From positions 1 through 64,000 of the forward strand of contig NZ_JAJPUI010000005.1 of NCBI RefSeq assembly GCF_021390935.1: 64,000 nt of DNA, read 5' to 3'. The notes beneath the pieces are model-generated. The model made no database searches. It had not been told where the DNA came from and saw nothing but the letters and a program-made list of their open reading frames with translations. Source of the DNA: Streptomyces sp. CC228A (lineage in GTDB: Bacteria; Actinomycetota; Actinomycetes; Streptomycetales; Streptomycetaceae). Below are positions 35,835-44,130 of the stretch, piece after piece. Position 1 is the stretch's first letter. Each line of letters begins with the position of its first letter. Made by a program: the position numbers and the translations under genes.

Positions 35835-36457
35835 AGGAGGTACGGGTCCTGCTGTGCGACGACCACGCGGTCGTGCGCGCCGGACTGCTGGCGCTGCTCG
35901 CCAGCGAGCCGGGCCTCACGGTCGTCGGGGAGGCGGGCGGCGGCGAGGAGGCGGTGGCGGCCGCCGCGAAGCTGCGGCCCGACGTGGTGCTCATGGACCT
36001 CCAACTGGGGCCCGGCACGGACGGGGTGGAGGCCACCCGGCGCATCACGCAGGCGTCGTACGCGCGGGTGCTGGTCCTCACCACGTACGACACGGACGCC
36101 GACATCACGCGCGCGATCGACGCGGGCGCGACGGGCTACCTGCTGAAGGCGGAGCGCCCGGAGGAGCTCTTCGCGGCGATCCGCGCCGCCGCCGAGGGCC
36201 GCACCGCCCTGTCGGCCCCGGTGGCGGGCCGCGTCATGAACCGGGTGCGGGGCGCGGCGGCCCCCGCGCTGACGGCCCGCGAACGCGACATCCTGGGCCA
36301 GCTGGCCCGGGGCCTCGGCAACCGCGACATCGCCCGCGCGCTGTTCATCAGCGAGGCCACGGTGAAGACGCACCTGGGCCGCATCTACACGAAGCTCGGC
36401 GTGGAGACCCGCGCGGGCGCGGTGGCCCAGGCGAAGGAACAGCGCCTCCTGCCCTGA
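35831..36457 (+). CDS. senR: Response regulator SenR (NarL/LuxR type)
   Basis: 208 residues. Receiver domain with acidic pocket LLCDDHAVVR and phospho-Asp in VVLMDLQLG, Thr in VLVLTTYD and Lys in YLLKAERP. C-terminal LuxR helix-turn-helix LTARERDILGQLARGLGNRD...SEATVKTHLGRIYTKLGV. Translationally coupled to senS. Known SenR targets include hbpS itself and antioxidant genes. Confidence 0.92.
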   Translation: MKEVRVLLCDDHAVVRAGLLALLASEPGLTVVGEAGGGEEAVAAAAKLRPDVVLMDLQLGPGTDGVEATRRITQASYARVLVLTTYDTDADITRAIDAGATGYLLKAERPEELFAAIRAAAEGRTALSAPVAGRVMNRVRGAAAPALTARERDILGQLARGLGNRDIARALFISEATVKTHLGRIYTKLGVETRAGAVAQAKEQRLLP

Positions 36458-37382
36458 CCGCCCCACGCGGGGGAGGCAACGGCCCATGCCTTGCCCGCCC
36501 GAGGCGCGGACCGCCCACCCTGGCCACGGACCGCGCCATGCCCTGCCCGCCACCTGCGCCCGGAACGGCCGCCTGCCCTGGGCGGGGGCCTGCCCTCGGC
36601 GGAGGCTGCTCTGGGCGGGGGCCTGCCCTCGGCGGAGGCTGCTCTGAGTGGGGGGCCTGCCCTGGGCCGCCGCCTGCGCGCGGCGCGGGGCGGGTGGGCG
36701 GGGGCCTGCACTGGGCGGGGCGCCTGCACTGGGCGGGGCGCCTGCACTGGGCGGGGCGCCTGCACTGGGCGGGGCGCCTGCACTGGGCGGGGCGCCTGCA
36801 CTGGGCGGGGGGCCTGCACTGGGCGGGGGGCCTGCCCTCAGCGGAGGCTGCTCTGAGCGGGGGGACCTGCCCTGGACGGGGGCCGTGCGTCGGGGGCCGC
36901 CGTGGCCGCGGGCCCTCGTCCGGGAGCCCGCCGTGGCCGCGGGCCGTGCGTCGAGACCCGCCGTGGCCCGGCGGCCCGCCTTGGCCCCGTGCCCTGGGCC
37001 GACGACCCGTCATGACCCGGCCATGCACCTGCCGCCCATGGGCTGAAGCCCGCCCGCCCCGGCCTCGCGCCCTGGGCCGGCGGCCCGCCATGACCCGGCC
37101 ATGCGCCTGCCGCCCCGATGGGCTGGAGCCCGGCCGCGCGCCCCGGCGCCTGCGGCGGCCCCGGCCCGGCGGCCCACCCGGCTGCCCCGGACCGGCGGCC
37201 CGGACCCGGACCACCCGGCTGCCCTCGCCCGCCCGCCCTCCGCCGGGCGCAGGCTCCGCGCAGACGCGCAGACGCGCAGGCGCGCAGGCGCGCAGGCGCC
37301 GCACAGGCGGCCCGCGGGGCCGGGCGTCCCGTCGTGCGGGCCCGGCCGCGGGCGGGCCCGCGGCCATGACACCATCGCCTAC
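36458..37382. other. 925-bp repetitive non-coding region
   Basis: GC-rich, low-complexity sequence with the 18-bp array below and further degenerate copies of CTGCCCTSGGCGGRGGC-type units on both sides. Open frames in several phases are products of the repeat. I see no gene. Confidence 0.7.
36705..36830. repeat. 18-bp minisatellite, seven tandem units
   Basis: Unit CCTGCACTGGGCGGGGCG begins at 36705, 36723, 36741, 36759, 36777, 36795 and 36813, nearly perfect. In frame it would encode (GRLHWA)n on one strand and (AQCRRP)n on the other, but no start signals support translation. Confidence 0.92.
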
Positions 37383-37883
37383 GTGCTCGACATCGGCTAC
37401 TCGCTCTCCCGCCGCTTCCCCGACCCGCCGCAGACGGACTACCGGCGGGCGGACGTCTACGCGCTGCGGCACGACCTGTTCTGCGGGGACGTGTACCTGG
37501 CCGACACCGAGGCCGACCGGGAGCTGTCCACAGCCTGGGGATGGGTGCCCGTGCTGGACTTCGCGTGGGCGCTGTGCGACATCGTCGAGCAGCTCGACCG
37601 CGACCCCCGCGGCAGCCGCGCCGCCCAGCCCCAGCACGCCGAGCTGGACTTCACGGAGTCCGCGGACCGGATGCTCTTCGAGCGGCGCTTCGGCTGGGTG
37701 GACGTCGAGGCCGACTGGATGCCCGGACACGAGCCCCCGCTCACCTTCAGCCACGCCGAACTGCGCCGCGAGGCAAGGGACTTCCTGCACGACCTGATCG
37801 CGGACCTCACCGACCTGCACGAGGACCTGGCCGACAACCCGGCCGTCTGGGACCTCCAGGCACGCTTTCCCCGCGTGCCGTAA
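37383..37883 (+). CDS. Conserved hypothetical protein
   Basis: GTG at 37383 gives 166 residues beginning with LDIGYSLSRRFPDPPQTDYR, the point where codon bias and sequence become gene-like; the upstream frame is repeat-derived. Blocks: DVYLADTEADRELSTAWGWV, DFTESADRMLFERRFGWVDV and RDFLHDLIADLTDLHEDLAD. Acidic and probably cytoplasmic. Family not recognised. Confidence 0.75.
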   Translation: MLDIGYSLSRRFPDPPQTDYRRADVYALRHDLFCGDVYLADTEADRELSTAWGWVPVLDFAWALCDIVEQLDRDPRGSRAAQPQHAELDFTESADRMLFERRFGWVDVEADWMPGHEPPLTFSHAELRREARDFLHDLIADLTDLHEDLADNPAVWDLQARFPRVP

Positions 37884-37970
37884 CGCGTCCCGCACGGGGC
37901 CAGTAGCATCGGGCGTTCCGAACGATCGTCGGCGAGCGGTCCCCCGGGACCGCGCGGGGAGGGGACCCGG

Positions 37971-38939
37971 TTGATCAGGCAGCGGATACTCGTGACGGGG
38001 GGCACCGGCTTCGTCGGGGCCCATGTGGTGGACCGCCTCGGCCCCGACGTCGACGTGCGGATCCTGACACACCGCCGGGAGCTGCCCGCCCGGTGGTCCG
38101 ACCGGCCCGTGCGGGCCGTACGGGGCGATCTGGCCGACCCCGCCTCGCTCCGCGGCGTCTGCGAGGGCGTCGACACCGTCCTGCACCTCGCGGCGCGCGT
38201 CGGCGGCGACGAGGAGAGCTGCCGCGCCGTCAACACCGAGGGCACCCGCGCCCTGCTCGCGGAGGCCGGGCGGGCCGGCGTCGGGCGCGTGGTCCAGCTG
38301 GGCACCGCGGCCGTGTACCGGGACGAGCCCCACCGCGGGGAGGCCGAGGGGTGCCTGGCCGAGGAGCCGGTGTCCCCGACGAGCGTGACCCGGCTGGCCG
38401 GGGAGCGGCTGGTACTCGCGGCCGGAGGCACGGTGCTCCGCCCGCATCTCGTGTACGGGGCGGGCGACACCTGGGTCGTGCCGGCACTGGTGCGGATCCT
38501 GGCCGCGGTACCGCACTGGGTGGACGGCGGCCGCGCCCGCATCTCCATGGTGTCCGCCGACGCGCTGGCCGGTGCGCTCGCCCACCTCGCGACGGGGGCG
38601 CCGTCCCGGCGGCTGGCCAGCGGGGTGCTGCACGCGAGCCACCCGGAACCCGTCACCGCACGGGAGCTCCTCACCGCGGTGTGCCGTGCGCTGGGCCTGC
38701 CGGAGCCCGCGGGCGAGGTCGCGCGTGAGCGCGCCGCGGAGCTGCTGGCGGCGGCCGGGATGCCCGGCGGGCGCAGGATGGTGTCGCTGCTGGCGACGGA
38801 CCACTGGTACGACAGCAGCCGCCTGTGGTCGATGGTGCCGGCGGGGCCCGGCCCGGCGTTCCGTGACGCCTTCCCCGCGTACGCCGACTGGTACGCGCAG
38901 GACCACGCCCGGCGCAGCGCGGAAGTGGGCGCGCGGTAG
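37971..38939 (+). CDS. NAD-dependent epimerase/dehydratase-like protein
   Basis: 322 residues from TTG with GGGGAGGGG upstream. Rossmann motif ILVTGGTGFVGAHVVDRL, DTVLHLAARVGGDEESCRAV and RPHLVYGAGDTWVV. At the expected active site the family sequence YxxxK is replaced: PTSVTRLAGERL aligns with PYGASKLAGERL, giving Thr for Tyr and Arg for Lys. It is therefore either a non-classical enzyme or an NAD-binding sensor. An inverted, damaged copy lies at 1-951. It precedes the butyrolactone island. Confidence 0.85.
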   Translation: MIRQRILVTGGTGFVGAHVVDRLGPDVDVRILTHRRELPARWSDRPVRAVRGDLADPASLRGVCEGVDTVLHLAARVGGDEESCRAVNTEGTRALLAEAGRAGVGRVVQLGTAAVYRDEPHRGEAEGCLAEEPVSPTSVTRLAGERLVLAAGGTVLRPHLVYGAGDTWVVPALVRILAAVPHWVDGGRARISMVSADALAGALAHLATGAPSRRLASGVLHASHPEPVTARELLTAVCRALGLPEPAGEVARERAAELLAAAGMPGGRRMVSLLATDHWYDSSRLWSMVPAGPGPAFRDAFPAYADWYAQDHARRSAEVGAR

Positions 38940-39749
38940 ACGGCCGGCCCTGCCGGCGGCCTCCCGGCGCCGCACCGGAGTACGCCCCCTACCGGGGCCC
39001 TGCACCGGGTCCCTGCGCCTGTGGCCCTGCACCGGGGCGCGCCCGTACCCGGGGCGCCGTACCGGGGCACTCCCCGTACCCGGGGCCCGCCGCGCGCAGG
39101 CGGAGCCCGACACCCGGGGCACCCTCCCGGCTACGAGGAGGCGGCGCCCCGCAGCCCGCGCCCTACGCCCCACGCGGCACCCGCGCCCCACCACGCGCGC
39201 GCACCCGCACCCCGGCACACGGCACGCGGCACGCGCCCGCACGCGGCACCCGCCCCCGACACGCGCATCCGCCTCACACACGCAGCACCGCACCCGCACC
39301 ACGCACGCGACCCCGCCCGCACCACACCCACACCCACACCCACACCGAACTGTTCATGAACCGATCCGTAACCGCACTCAAACCGTGCACGAGCTGTCCC
39401 CGCTCGATCACGGACAGCGCGTCCATCAGCTGACGTAGTTACGCGTACTCATTCCGAGTACGAAACCGCGCTCCTGGTTTGTTACCCGCTTCGACGCCTC
39501 GCAGGGAACGAGAAATTCCGCTACACAGCGTAGCGATCTCCTCACTCTCCACAGACGAAGCGCCCCATCTCCCCCTCCTCGCTGGCCAGTTGACCCCGCT
39601 TGTCACGCTTTCGGAGTCGCGAAACCGTTCGTTCATTCGGCAGAAAGCGAGCGACCGGGGCTCGATCTTTAGCCACGACAAAATACCGGCGCGTCTGTAT
39701 CTTTGGCCGCGGAGCGACAAGACGTGGCTCTCAATCAAGGGGGAGACGC
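38940..39749. other. Non-coding upstream region of the AfsA gene
   Basis: 38940-39360 is C-rich low-complexity DNA. 39361-39749 is noticeably AT-richer and contains the ARE-like operator and presumably the afsA promoter. A minus-strand open frame at 39439-39738 has no start signal and is not called. Confidence 0.65.
39679..39705 (+). promoter_or_regulatory. ARE-like operator upstream of afsA-type gene
   Basis: The core ATACCGGCGCGTCTGTAT (39683-39700) is an imperfect palindrome with 7 of 9 paired positions, matching the autoregulatory-element pattern ATACCG...CNGTAT bound by butyrolactone receptors. Centre about 58 bp before the start codon. Confidence 0.72.
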
Positions 39750-40712
39750 ATGCTCGACTTGGTGTACACGGAGCGCACGGGCGGTACCGCGGTGGCCACG
39801 GCGCCCGCGCCCAGACCCTTCCATCCCATGTCCGCGGCGATGTGCCACCGGGTGCGCGAGGAGGACGCGTTCCCGATCGCCTGGACCGCCCTCGACGCGA
39901 ACCAGTTCCTCGTCAAGGCGTGCTGGCCGGCCGACCACCCGTTCTTCGCCCCCGTCCAGGGCGGCATCCACGATCCGATGCTGATTGCAGAAACGATGCG
40001 GCAGGCAGCGATGGCGGTCATCCACGCGGCGTACGACATACCGCTGGACCACCACTTCCTGCTCACCGACCTCGACTACACCTGCCACCCCGAGGGCCTC
40101 GGTGTCAGCGACAGCGACAACACGGTGGACGTCCGCATCACGTTCTCGCAGCTCACGTACCGCTGCGGCCGGGTCTCGCAGATGCGTGTGGACACCGTCT
40201 TCGAGCGCGACGGCCGCCCGGTGGCCACCAGCGGCGGCGACGTCCGCCTCACCAGCGGGCCCGCCTACCGCCGGCTGCGCGGCGACCGCTCGGTGCCGGT
40301 GCTCGCCGTTCCGGTCGAACCGCCGGTCGACCCGTTCCTCGTGGGGCGCCCGCACGTCGACCACGTCCTGCTCTCGCCCACGGCCGAGGAGCCCGGCGAG
40401 TGGAACCTCCGGGTGGACACCCGGCACCCCACGCTCTTCCAGCGGCCCAACGACCACATCCCCGGCATGCTGCTCTTCGAGGCAGCCCGCCAGGCCGCGT
40501 ACGCCGCCACCGCGCCGACCGCGTTCCTGCCCGTGCACGGCAGCATCTCGTTCCACCGCTATGCCGAGTTCGGCATCCCCTGCCGGATCGCGACGCGCGT
40601 CATCCCGCCGCTCGCCCCCGGCACCCGGGCGGTCGTGAGCGTCACCGGCCACCAGGCCGGCGAACCGGTCTTCCAGTGCACGTTCCTGACGCCCCAGCGC
40701 ATGGCCGTCTGA
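39750..40712 (+). CDS. afsA: AfsA-type gamma-butyrolactone biosynthesis enzyme
   Basis: 320 residues from ATG with AGGGGGAG upstream; longer frames to 39600 lack this. Two hot-dog repeats: DANQFLVKACWPADHPFF...GGIHDPMLIAETMRQAAMAV and VDHVLLSPTAEEPGEWNLRV...HIPGMLLFEAARQAAYAATA, each with the conserved Glu and Arg of the A-factor family. AfsA condenses a beta-ketoacyl-ACP with dihydroxyacetone phosphate as first committed step of the signal molecule. The receptor gene is 2.3 kb downstream and the SDR at 42002 could be the ketoreductase. The symbol is family-based. Confidence 0.92.
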   Translation: MLDLVYTERTGGTAVATAPAPRPFHPMSAAMCHRVREEDAFPIAWTALDANQFLVKACWPADHPFFAPVQGGIHDPMLIAETMRQAAMAVIHAAYDIPLDHHFLLTDLDYTCHPEGLGVSDSDNTVDVRITFSQLTYRCGRVSQMRVDTVFERDGRPVATSGGDVRLTSGPAYRRLRGDRSVPVLAVPVEPPVDPFLVGRPHVDHVLLSPTAEEPGEWNLRVDTRHPTLFQRPNDHIPGMLLFEAARQAAYAATAPTAFLPVHGSISFHRYAEFGIPCRIATRVIPPLAPGTRAVVSVTGHQAGEPVFQCTFLTPQRMAV

Positions 40713-40779
40713 CCCGCCCTCGGCACGGCACCCGCCACCCCCCACGCCCCACCCCCCACGCCCGCACGCCCCGCCACCA

Positions 40780-40814
40780 CGCGGTACGGCCCGGGCACTC
40801 CGGGCCGTACCGCG
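40780..40814. terminator. Bidirectional terminator
   Basis: A perfect 15-bp stem (40780-40794 with 40800-40814) between the convergent afsA-type and FMN-reductase genes. Confidence 0.9.
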
Positions 40815-40827
40815 TACGCAGCGGCGG

Positions 40828-41415
40828 TCAGCCCCCGTACGGACGGGCCGCACGGCCCTCGCGCAGGGTGACCCCCCACCAGGCGAGCTGGTCCAGCATG
40901 ACCGCGGCGGCCTTCGCCGGCCCCTCCGCGTCGTACGGCCGGCCGTCCTCGTCGAACTTCTCCCACGCCATGTGGAAGCTGACCGTGTCGCGCAGGGTCA
41001 CGGCGTGCAGCTCCGCGAAGACCTGGCGCAGCTGCTCGACGGCCCGCTGGCCGCCGACCATCCCGCCGTACGACACGAAGCCGACGGGCTTGGCCCGCCA
41101 CTCGCTGTAGACGTAGTCGATGGCGAGTTTCAGCGAGGCCGGGTAGCCGTGGTTGTACTCCGGCGTGATCACCACGAAGCCGTCGAGGCCGGCGATCCGC
41201 TCGGCGAGGCGCGGCGCGCTGCCGGAGGCCCCGGCCTCCTCCAGGGTGAGCTTCAGCTCCTCGACGAGGGCCGGTTCGGTCAGGTCGACGACATGGACCT
41301 CCATGTCGTCGCGCTTGCCGATCTCGGAGACGAACCACCGGGCGATGGTGTCGGCGAACCGCCCGGTGCGGACGCTGCCGACGATGACACCGATCTTGAG
41401 AGGCGACTCGGACAT
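40828..41415 (-). CDS. NADPH-dependent FMN reductase (flavodoxin fold)
   Basis: 195 residues from MSESPLKIGVIVGSVRTGRF with GAGGAA upstream; the longer frame is repeat-derived. Flavin loops: GSVRTGRFADTIARW and TPEYNHGYPASLKLAIDYVY, plus VGFVSYGGMVGGQRAVEQLR. It reduces FMN, quinones or azo compounds. In S. coelicolor a FMN reductase of this family is a SoxR target; a SoxR-type promoter lies about 500 bp upstream on the same strand. The leader just before the gene contains a degenerate partial copy of that operator (about 41424-41446). Confidence 0.9.
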   Translation of the reverse strand: MSESPLKIGVIVGSVRTGRFADTIARWFVSEIGKRDDMEVHVVDLTEPALVEELKLTLEEAGASGSAPRLAERIAGLDGFVVITPEYNHGYPASLKLAIDYVYSEWRAKPVGFVSYGGMVGGQRAVEQLRQVFAELHAVTLRDTVSFHMAWEKFDEDGRPYDAEGPAKAAAVMLDQLAWWGVTLREGRAARPYGG

Positions 41416-41707
41416 GGTGTTCCTCGATTCGTGGAGTTGAGGGAGCAAAGAAGAAGAGGACGAAGAAGGCGGCGCCGCAGTGGACCCTCGGCCCACCGAG
41501 CGCCCCGCGGCCCACCGCGCAGACCGGCGACCCACCGCCCAGACAGGCGGCCCACCGAGCGCCCCCGCGACCCACCGCCCAGACGTGGGGCCACCGAGCA
41601 GGGGGCGGCCGCACGAGAGGCGGCCGCACAGGAGGCAGTCACACAGGAGGCAGTCGCACACGGAGTCAGCGGACCGGTCAGGCCCGACCGAGTCGGGTCA
41701 GGGCCGG

Positions 41708-41857
41708 TCAGGGCCGGTCAGACCGTGCCCGCACGCGGCCGGGGCGGCGGCGCCCACGCCGGGCGGGGAGGCGTACCGGAGGGGTCTTCGGGGCGTCGGC
41801 GCTCCGCCGGTTCGGGACCTCCGGCCCCCCGTACGCGTGGAACACGACACCCCGCAT
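41708..41857 (-). pseudogene. Truncated quinone oxidoreductase, N-terminus only
   Basis: The ATG at 41857 has GGAGGGG at 7-base spacing. The first residues MRGVVFHAYGGPEV are the classic start of a zinc-type (MDR) NADPH:quinone oxidoreductase. After that the sequence loses all similarity (Pro/Arg-rich) and stops at 41708. The body of the enzyme is missing, consistent with an internal deletion that brought the promoter nearer to the FMN reductase. The stretch 41416-41707 is repetitive and non-coding. Confidence 0.65.
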
Positions 41858-41919
41858 CGCGACACCCCTCCGTTTCCGCCACTTTGGCCCCGCCGCCGCG
41901 GCTGCGGGGCGATACGGAG

Positions 41920-41950
41920 AACGTAGGACCTCAACTCCACTTGAGGTCAA
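41920..41950 (-). promoter_or_regulatory. SoxR-type promoter and operator
   Basis: 41929-41946 reads CCTCAACTCCACTTGAGG, an 18-bp SoxR box (consensus CCTCAAGTTAACTTGAGG) extended to an 8-bp-arm palindrome 41927-41948. On the minus strand -35 TTGACC (41945-41950) and -10 TACGTT (41920-41925) are separated by 19 bp, the long spacer typical for MerR-family activators. Confidence 0.85.
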
Positions 41951-42001
41951 TGCCGCCCGGAAAAACGGACCGTCGGCATGTTTCCCCACCGCGCCGCGGG
42001 C

Positions 42002-42775
42002 TCAGCGGGCGAGGCGGCCGCCGTCCACCGCGACCGTGGTGCCCGTCAGATAGGAGGCGCGGTCGCTGCACAGCCAGGCCGCAGCCTCGGCGATCTCCTC
42101 ACTCTCCGCGAGACGGCCCAGCATGGCCTTGCCCGCCATCGCGTTCTCCCGGGCCGGGTGGTCCTCCGCCAGCCAGCCGGTGAGCATCTCGGTGCGGGTG
42201 GCGCCCGTGGCCAGGGCGTTGACCCGTATACCGGCGGAGCCGTACTCGTTGGCCGCCGCCTTCGTCAGACCGATCACCGCGTGCTTGGCCGCCATGTACG
42301 GCGATCCGGCCGCGGTGGCGACCAGCCCGGCGGTGCTGCTGTTGTTGACGATGGCGCCGGCACCCCGCTCCAGCATCGCGGTGAGCTCGGCGCGCATGCA
42401 GTTCCACACCCCCCGGACGTTCACCTCCATCACCTCGTCGAAGACGGCGTCCTCCATGAGGTGCATGGGCCCGGGCAGGGCGGCCACACCGGCGTTGTTG
42501 AACGCCGCGTCGAGCCCCCCGTACGCGGAGACCGCCGCCGCCACCGCGCGGTCGGCGTCCGCCCGCCGCGCGACATCCCCGGCAACGTACTGCGCCCGAC
42601 CCCCCTGAGCCGTCAACTCTTCGACCAATGAGGCCAGTTGGGCCTCCTTGCGGGCGACGAGCGTCACCGCGGCGCCCTCGCGGCAGAACACCCGCGCCGC
42701 GGCGGCCCCGATCCCCCGCCCCGCCCCCGTGACCAGTACCGACTTCCCTGCGAGCAAGCTGCTACCGGCGATCAT
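42002..42775 (-). CDS. SDR-family NAD(P)-dependent oxidoreductase
   Basis: 257 residues. Classical SDR motifs: VLVTGAGRGIGAAAARVF, FNNAGVAALPG, IVNNSSTAGLVATAAGSPYM with the Ser...YMAAK catalytic set, and RVNALATGATRTEM. C-terminal YLTGTTVAVDGG. TACCGT stands 7 bp before the ATG with no ribosome-binding site, so a leaderless start is likely. It is divergent from the receptor gene with an ARE-like site between. A role as ketoreductase in butyrolactone formation (BarS1/ScbB-like) is inferred from position only. Confidence 0.9.
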   Translation of the reverse strand: MIAGSSLLAGKSVLVTGAGRGIGAAAARVFCREGAAVTLVARKEAQLASLVEELTAQGGRAQYVAGDVARRADADRAVAAAVSAYGGLDAAFNNAGVAALPGPMHLMEDAVFDEVMEVNVRGVWNCMRAELTAMLERGAGAIVNNSSTAGLVATAAGSPYMAAKHAVIGLTKAAANEYGSAGIRVNALATGATRTEMLTGWLAEDHPARENAMAGKAMLGRLAESEEIAEAAAWLCSDRASYLTGTTVAVDGGRLAR

Positions 42776-42803
42776 GCGACGGACGGTACCAGTCAGCCTC
42801 TAT

Positions 42804-42823
42804 CAAACCGGACATGCGGTACT
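42804..42823. promoter_or_regulatory. ARE-like site near the SDR promoter
   Basis: AAACCGGACATGCGGTACT with perfect ACCG-N6-CGGT arms, centred about 40 bp upstream of the SDR start and overlapping its putative -35 region. Weaker than the 39683 site. Confidence 0.5.
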
Positions 42824-42929
42824 ACACTCCTGAACAAGTCGCCTCCGGGCCCGCGCGCCCTGCGCTGACCAGTAGGTTCTCCGCCAGAGGCGCGCCGCGT
42901 CGGCCGCCCGCCCCGGTGACGGAGCTGAC

Positions 42930-42960
42930 AAAAATACGGACCCCCTGGTTGAATTCCAGG
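42930..42960 (+). promoter_or_regulatory. Possible autoregulatory site of the receptor gene
   Basis: AAAAATACGGACCCCCTGGT followed by a short inverted repeat CCTGG-N7-CCAGG (42944-42960), about 75 bp upstream of the TetR start. The left half resembles ARE half-sites; symmetry is poor. Confidence 0.4.
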
Positions 42961-43018
42961 TACATGGCTGATGCAGTGGACCCGCTCGGCCGTACGAGAC
43001 CTGGCAACCGGAGGCACC

Positions 43019-43702
43019 GTGGCACAGCAGGAACGGGCAGTCCGCACCCGTCGCACGATCCTTGAGGCGGCAGCGGCCGTGTTCGACGAGCGGGGGTACG
43101 AGGCCGCGACGATCGCGGACATCCTCACCCGGGCCGGTGTCACCAAGGGCGCCCTGTACTTCCACTTCCCGTCGAAGCAACTCCTCGCGCAGGGCGTGAT
43201 CGACGAGCAGTTCGCGGAGGGGGGCGTGCCGCCCCGGGACATCAAGCTCCAGGAGATCTTCGACATGTCGATGGTCCTGGCGTACCGCATGCGCCGCGAG
43301 CCGATGCTGAGCGCCGGAGCCCGGCTGTCCCTCGGCCCGGCGACGAACAAGACCTTCCGCGGCGGTTCCCTGCCCGGCTGGATCGAGCTCACCCGGGACC
43401 TGCTGGACCAGGCCAAGAACCAGGGCGAGCTGCTGCCGCACGTGGAGACGGCCTCGGCGGCGTGGACCCTCACCGCCGCCTGGACCGGCGCCCAGTCCGT
43501 GTCCGAGACCCTCACGGACCGCGAGGACTTCGAGGACCGCGTCGCCGACCTGTACGGCTACATCTACCCGAGCATCGCCACCCCGGCCGTACTGGCACGC
43601 CTCGACATGGCACCGGACCGGGGAGCACGCGTCATAGAGGAGATGAACGCGGACGCCCAGGCCGTCCACCGGGCCGCCGCGTCCGAAAGCATCCCCGCCT
43701 GA
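43019..43702 (+). CDS. TetR-family gamma-butyrolactone receptor (ArpA/ScbR type)
   Basis: The GTG at 43019 is chosen for GGAGG 5-6 bases upstream; an ATG at 42971 has no such site. 227 residues. N-terminal helix-turn-helix RAVRTRRTILEAAAAVFDER, IADILTRAGVTKGALYFHFPSKQLLAQGVIDEQ, the canonical ArpA-like recognition helix. C-terminal ligand domain: LSAGARLSLGP, FRGGSLPGWIELTRDLLDQA, AAWTLTAAWTGAQSVSETLT. These repress target promoters until the butyrolactone binds. Located beside its likely synthase gene. Confidence 0.92.
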   Translation: MAQQERAVRTRRTILEAAAAVFDERGYEAATIADILTRAGVTKGALYFHFPSKQLLAQGVIDEQFAEGGVPPRDIKLQEIFDMSMVLAYRMRREPMLSAGARLSLGPATNKTFRGGSLPGWIELTRDLLDQAKNQGELLPHVETASAAWTLTAAWTGAQSVSETLTDREDFEDRVADLYGYIYPSIATPAVLARLDMAPDRGARVIEEMNADAQAVHRAAASESIPA

Positions 43703-44130
43703 CACCCACCGGACCGCCGCGACCCCCCACCCGCCCCGGCCGGGGCCCCACCCCGGCCCACGAGCACCCCCGCGCAAGCCGGGCACCCGCCCGGCCCTGC
43801 CCGGTGAGCGAGCGGCCGCGCCCCGTGGGAAGAGGCCCCGCCGGCACCGGCGCCACCGGGACCGCCCCGTTATGTTTTCTGCGGCTCCGCAACGGGGCCG
43901 CTGGCCTCCGGGCCCGGCATGACTGTTGCCCCCTGTCGAAGGCATGACCTGGGGGGTGGTGTCACCGGGTCCGGGGGTGTTCGTCGGAGACGCTGATCAG
44001 AGGTCCGGCCACCGTCCGGTCCGGCGCAATGCCGGACAGTTCGCGGGCGGCAGGTCTGCATAACGTGGATGCGCGAGCACGACACCCGAGCCGAGGCCGG
44101 CACCGCCAACACCCCCTGGGAAGGGGCACG
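43703..44130. other. Non-coding region including the left end of the IS element
   Basis: 43703-43860 is C-rich and empty. From about 43865 (TTATGTTTTCTGCGGCTCC) composition changes and continues into the transposase leader without genes. Confidence 0.55.
43950..44130 (+). ncRNA. Candidate bridge RNA region of the IS110 element
   Basis: IS110 elements carry a structured bridge RNA in the long non-coding end, here 5' of the transposase. A strong hairpin GTCCGGC-GCAAT-GCCGGAC (44019-44037) and G-rich flanks are visible. Guide loops cannot be assigned without exact element ends and the empty site. Confidence 0.35.

Noticed and set aside
36705..36830. CRISPR array
   Set aside because: Contiguous 18-bp units without unique spacers.
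36458..37382. Collagen-like or repeat protein (GRLHWA)n / (AQCRRP)n
   Set aside because: The 18-bp repeat is open in every frame on both strands; no start signal or codon bias supports any of them.
39439..39738. 99-codon minus-strand ORF upstream of afsA
   Set aside because: Falls in the AT-richer promoter region, covers the ARE-like site, and has no start signal or similarity.
41280..41661. Cys-rich N-terminal extension of the FMN reductase
   Set aside because: Derived from repeated CGGTGGGY-type sequence; the reductase has its own ribosome-binding site at 41415.
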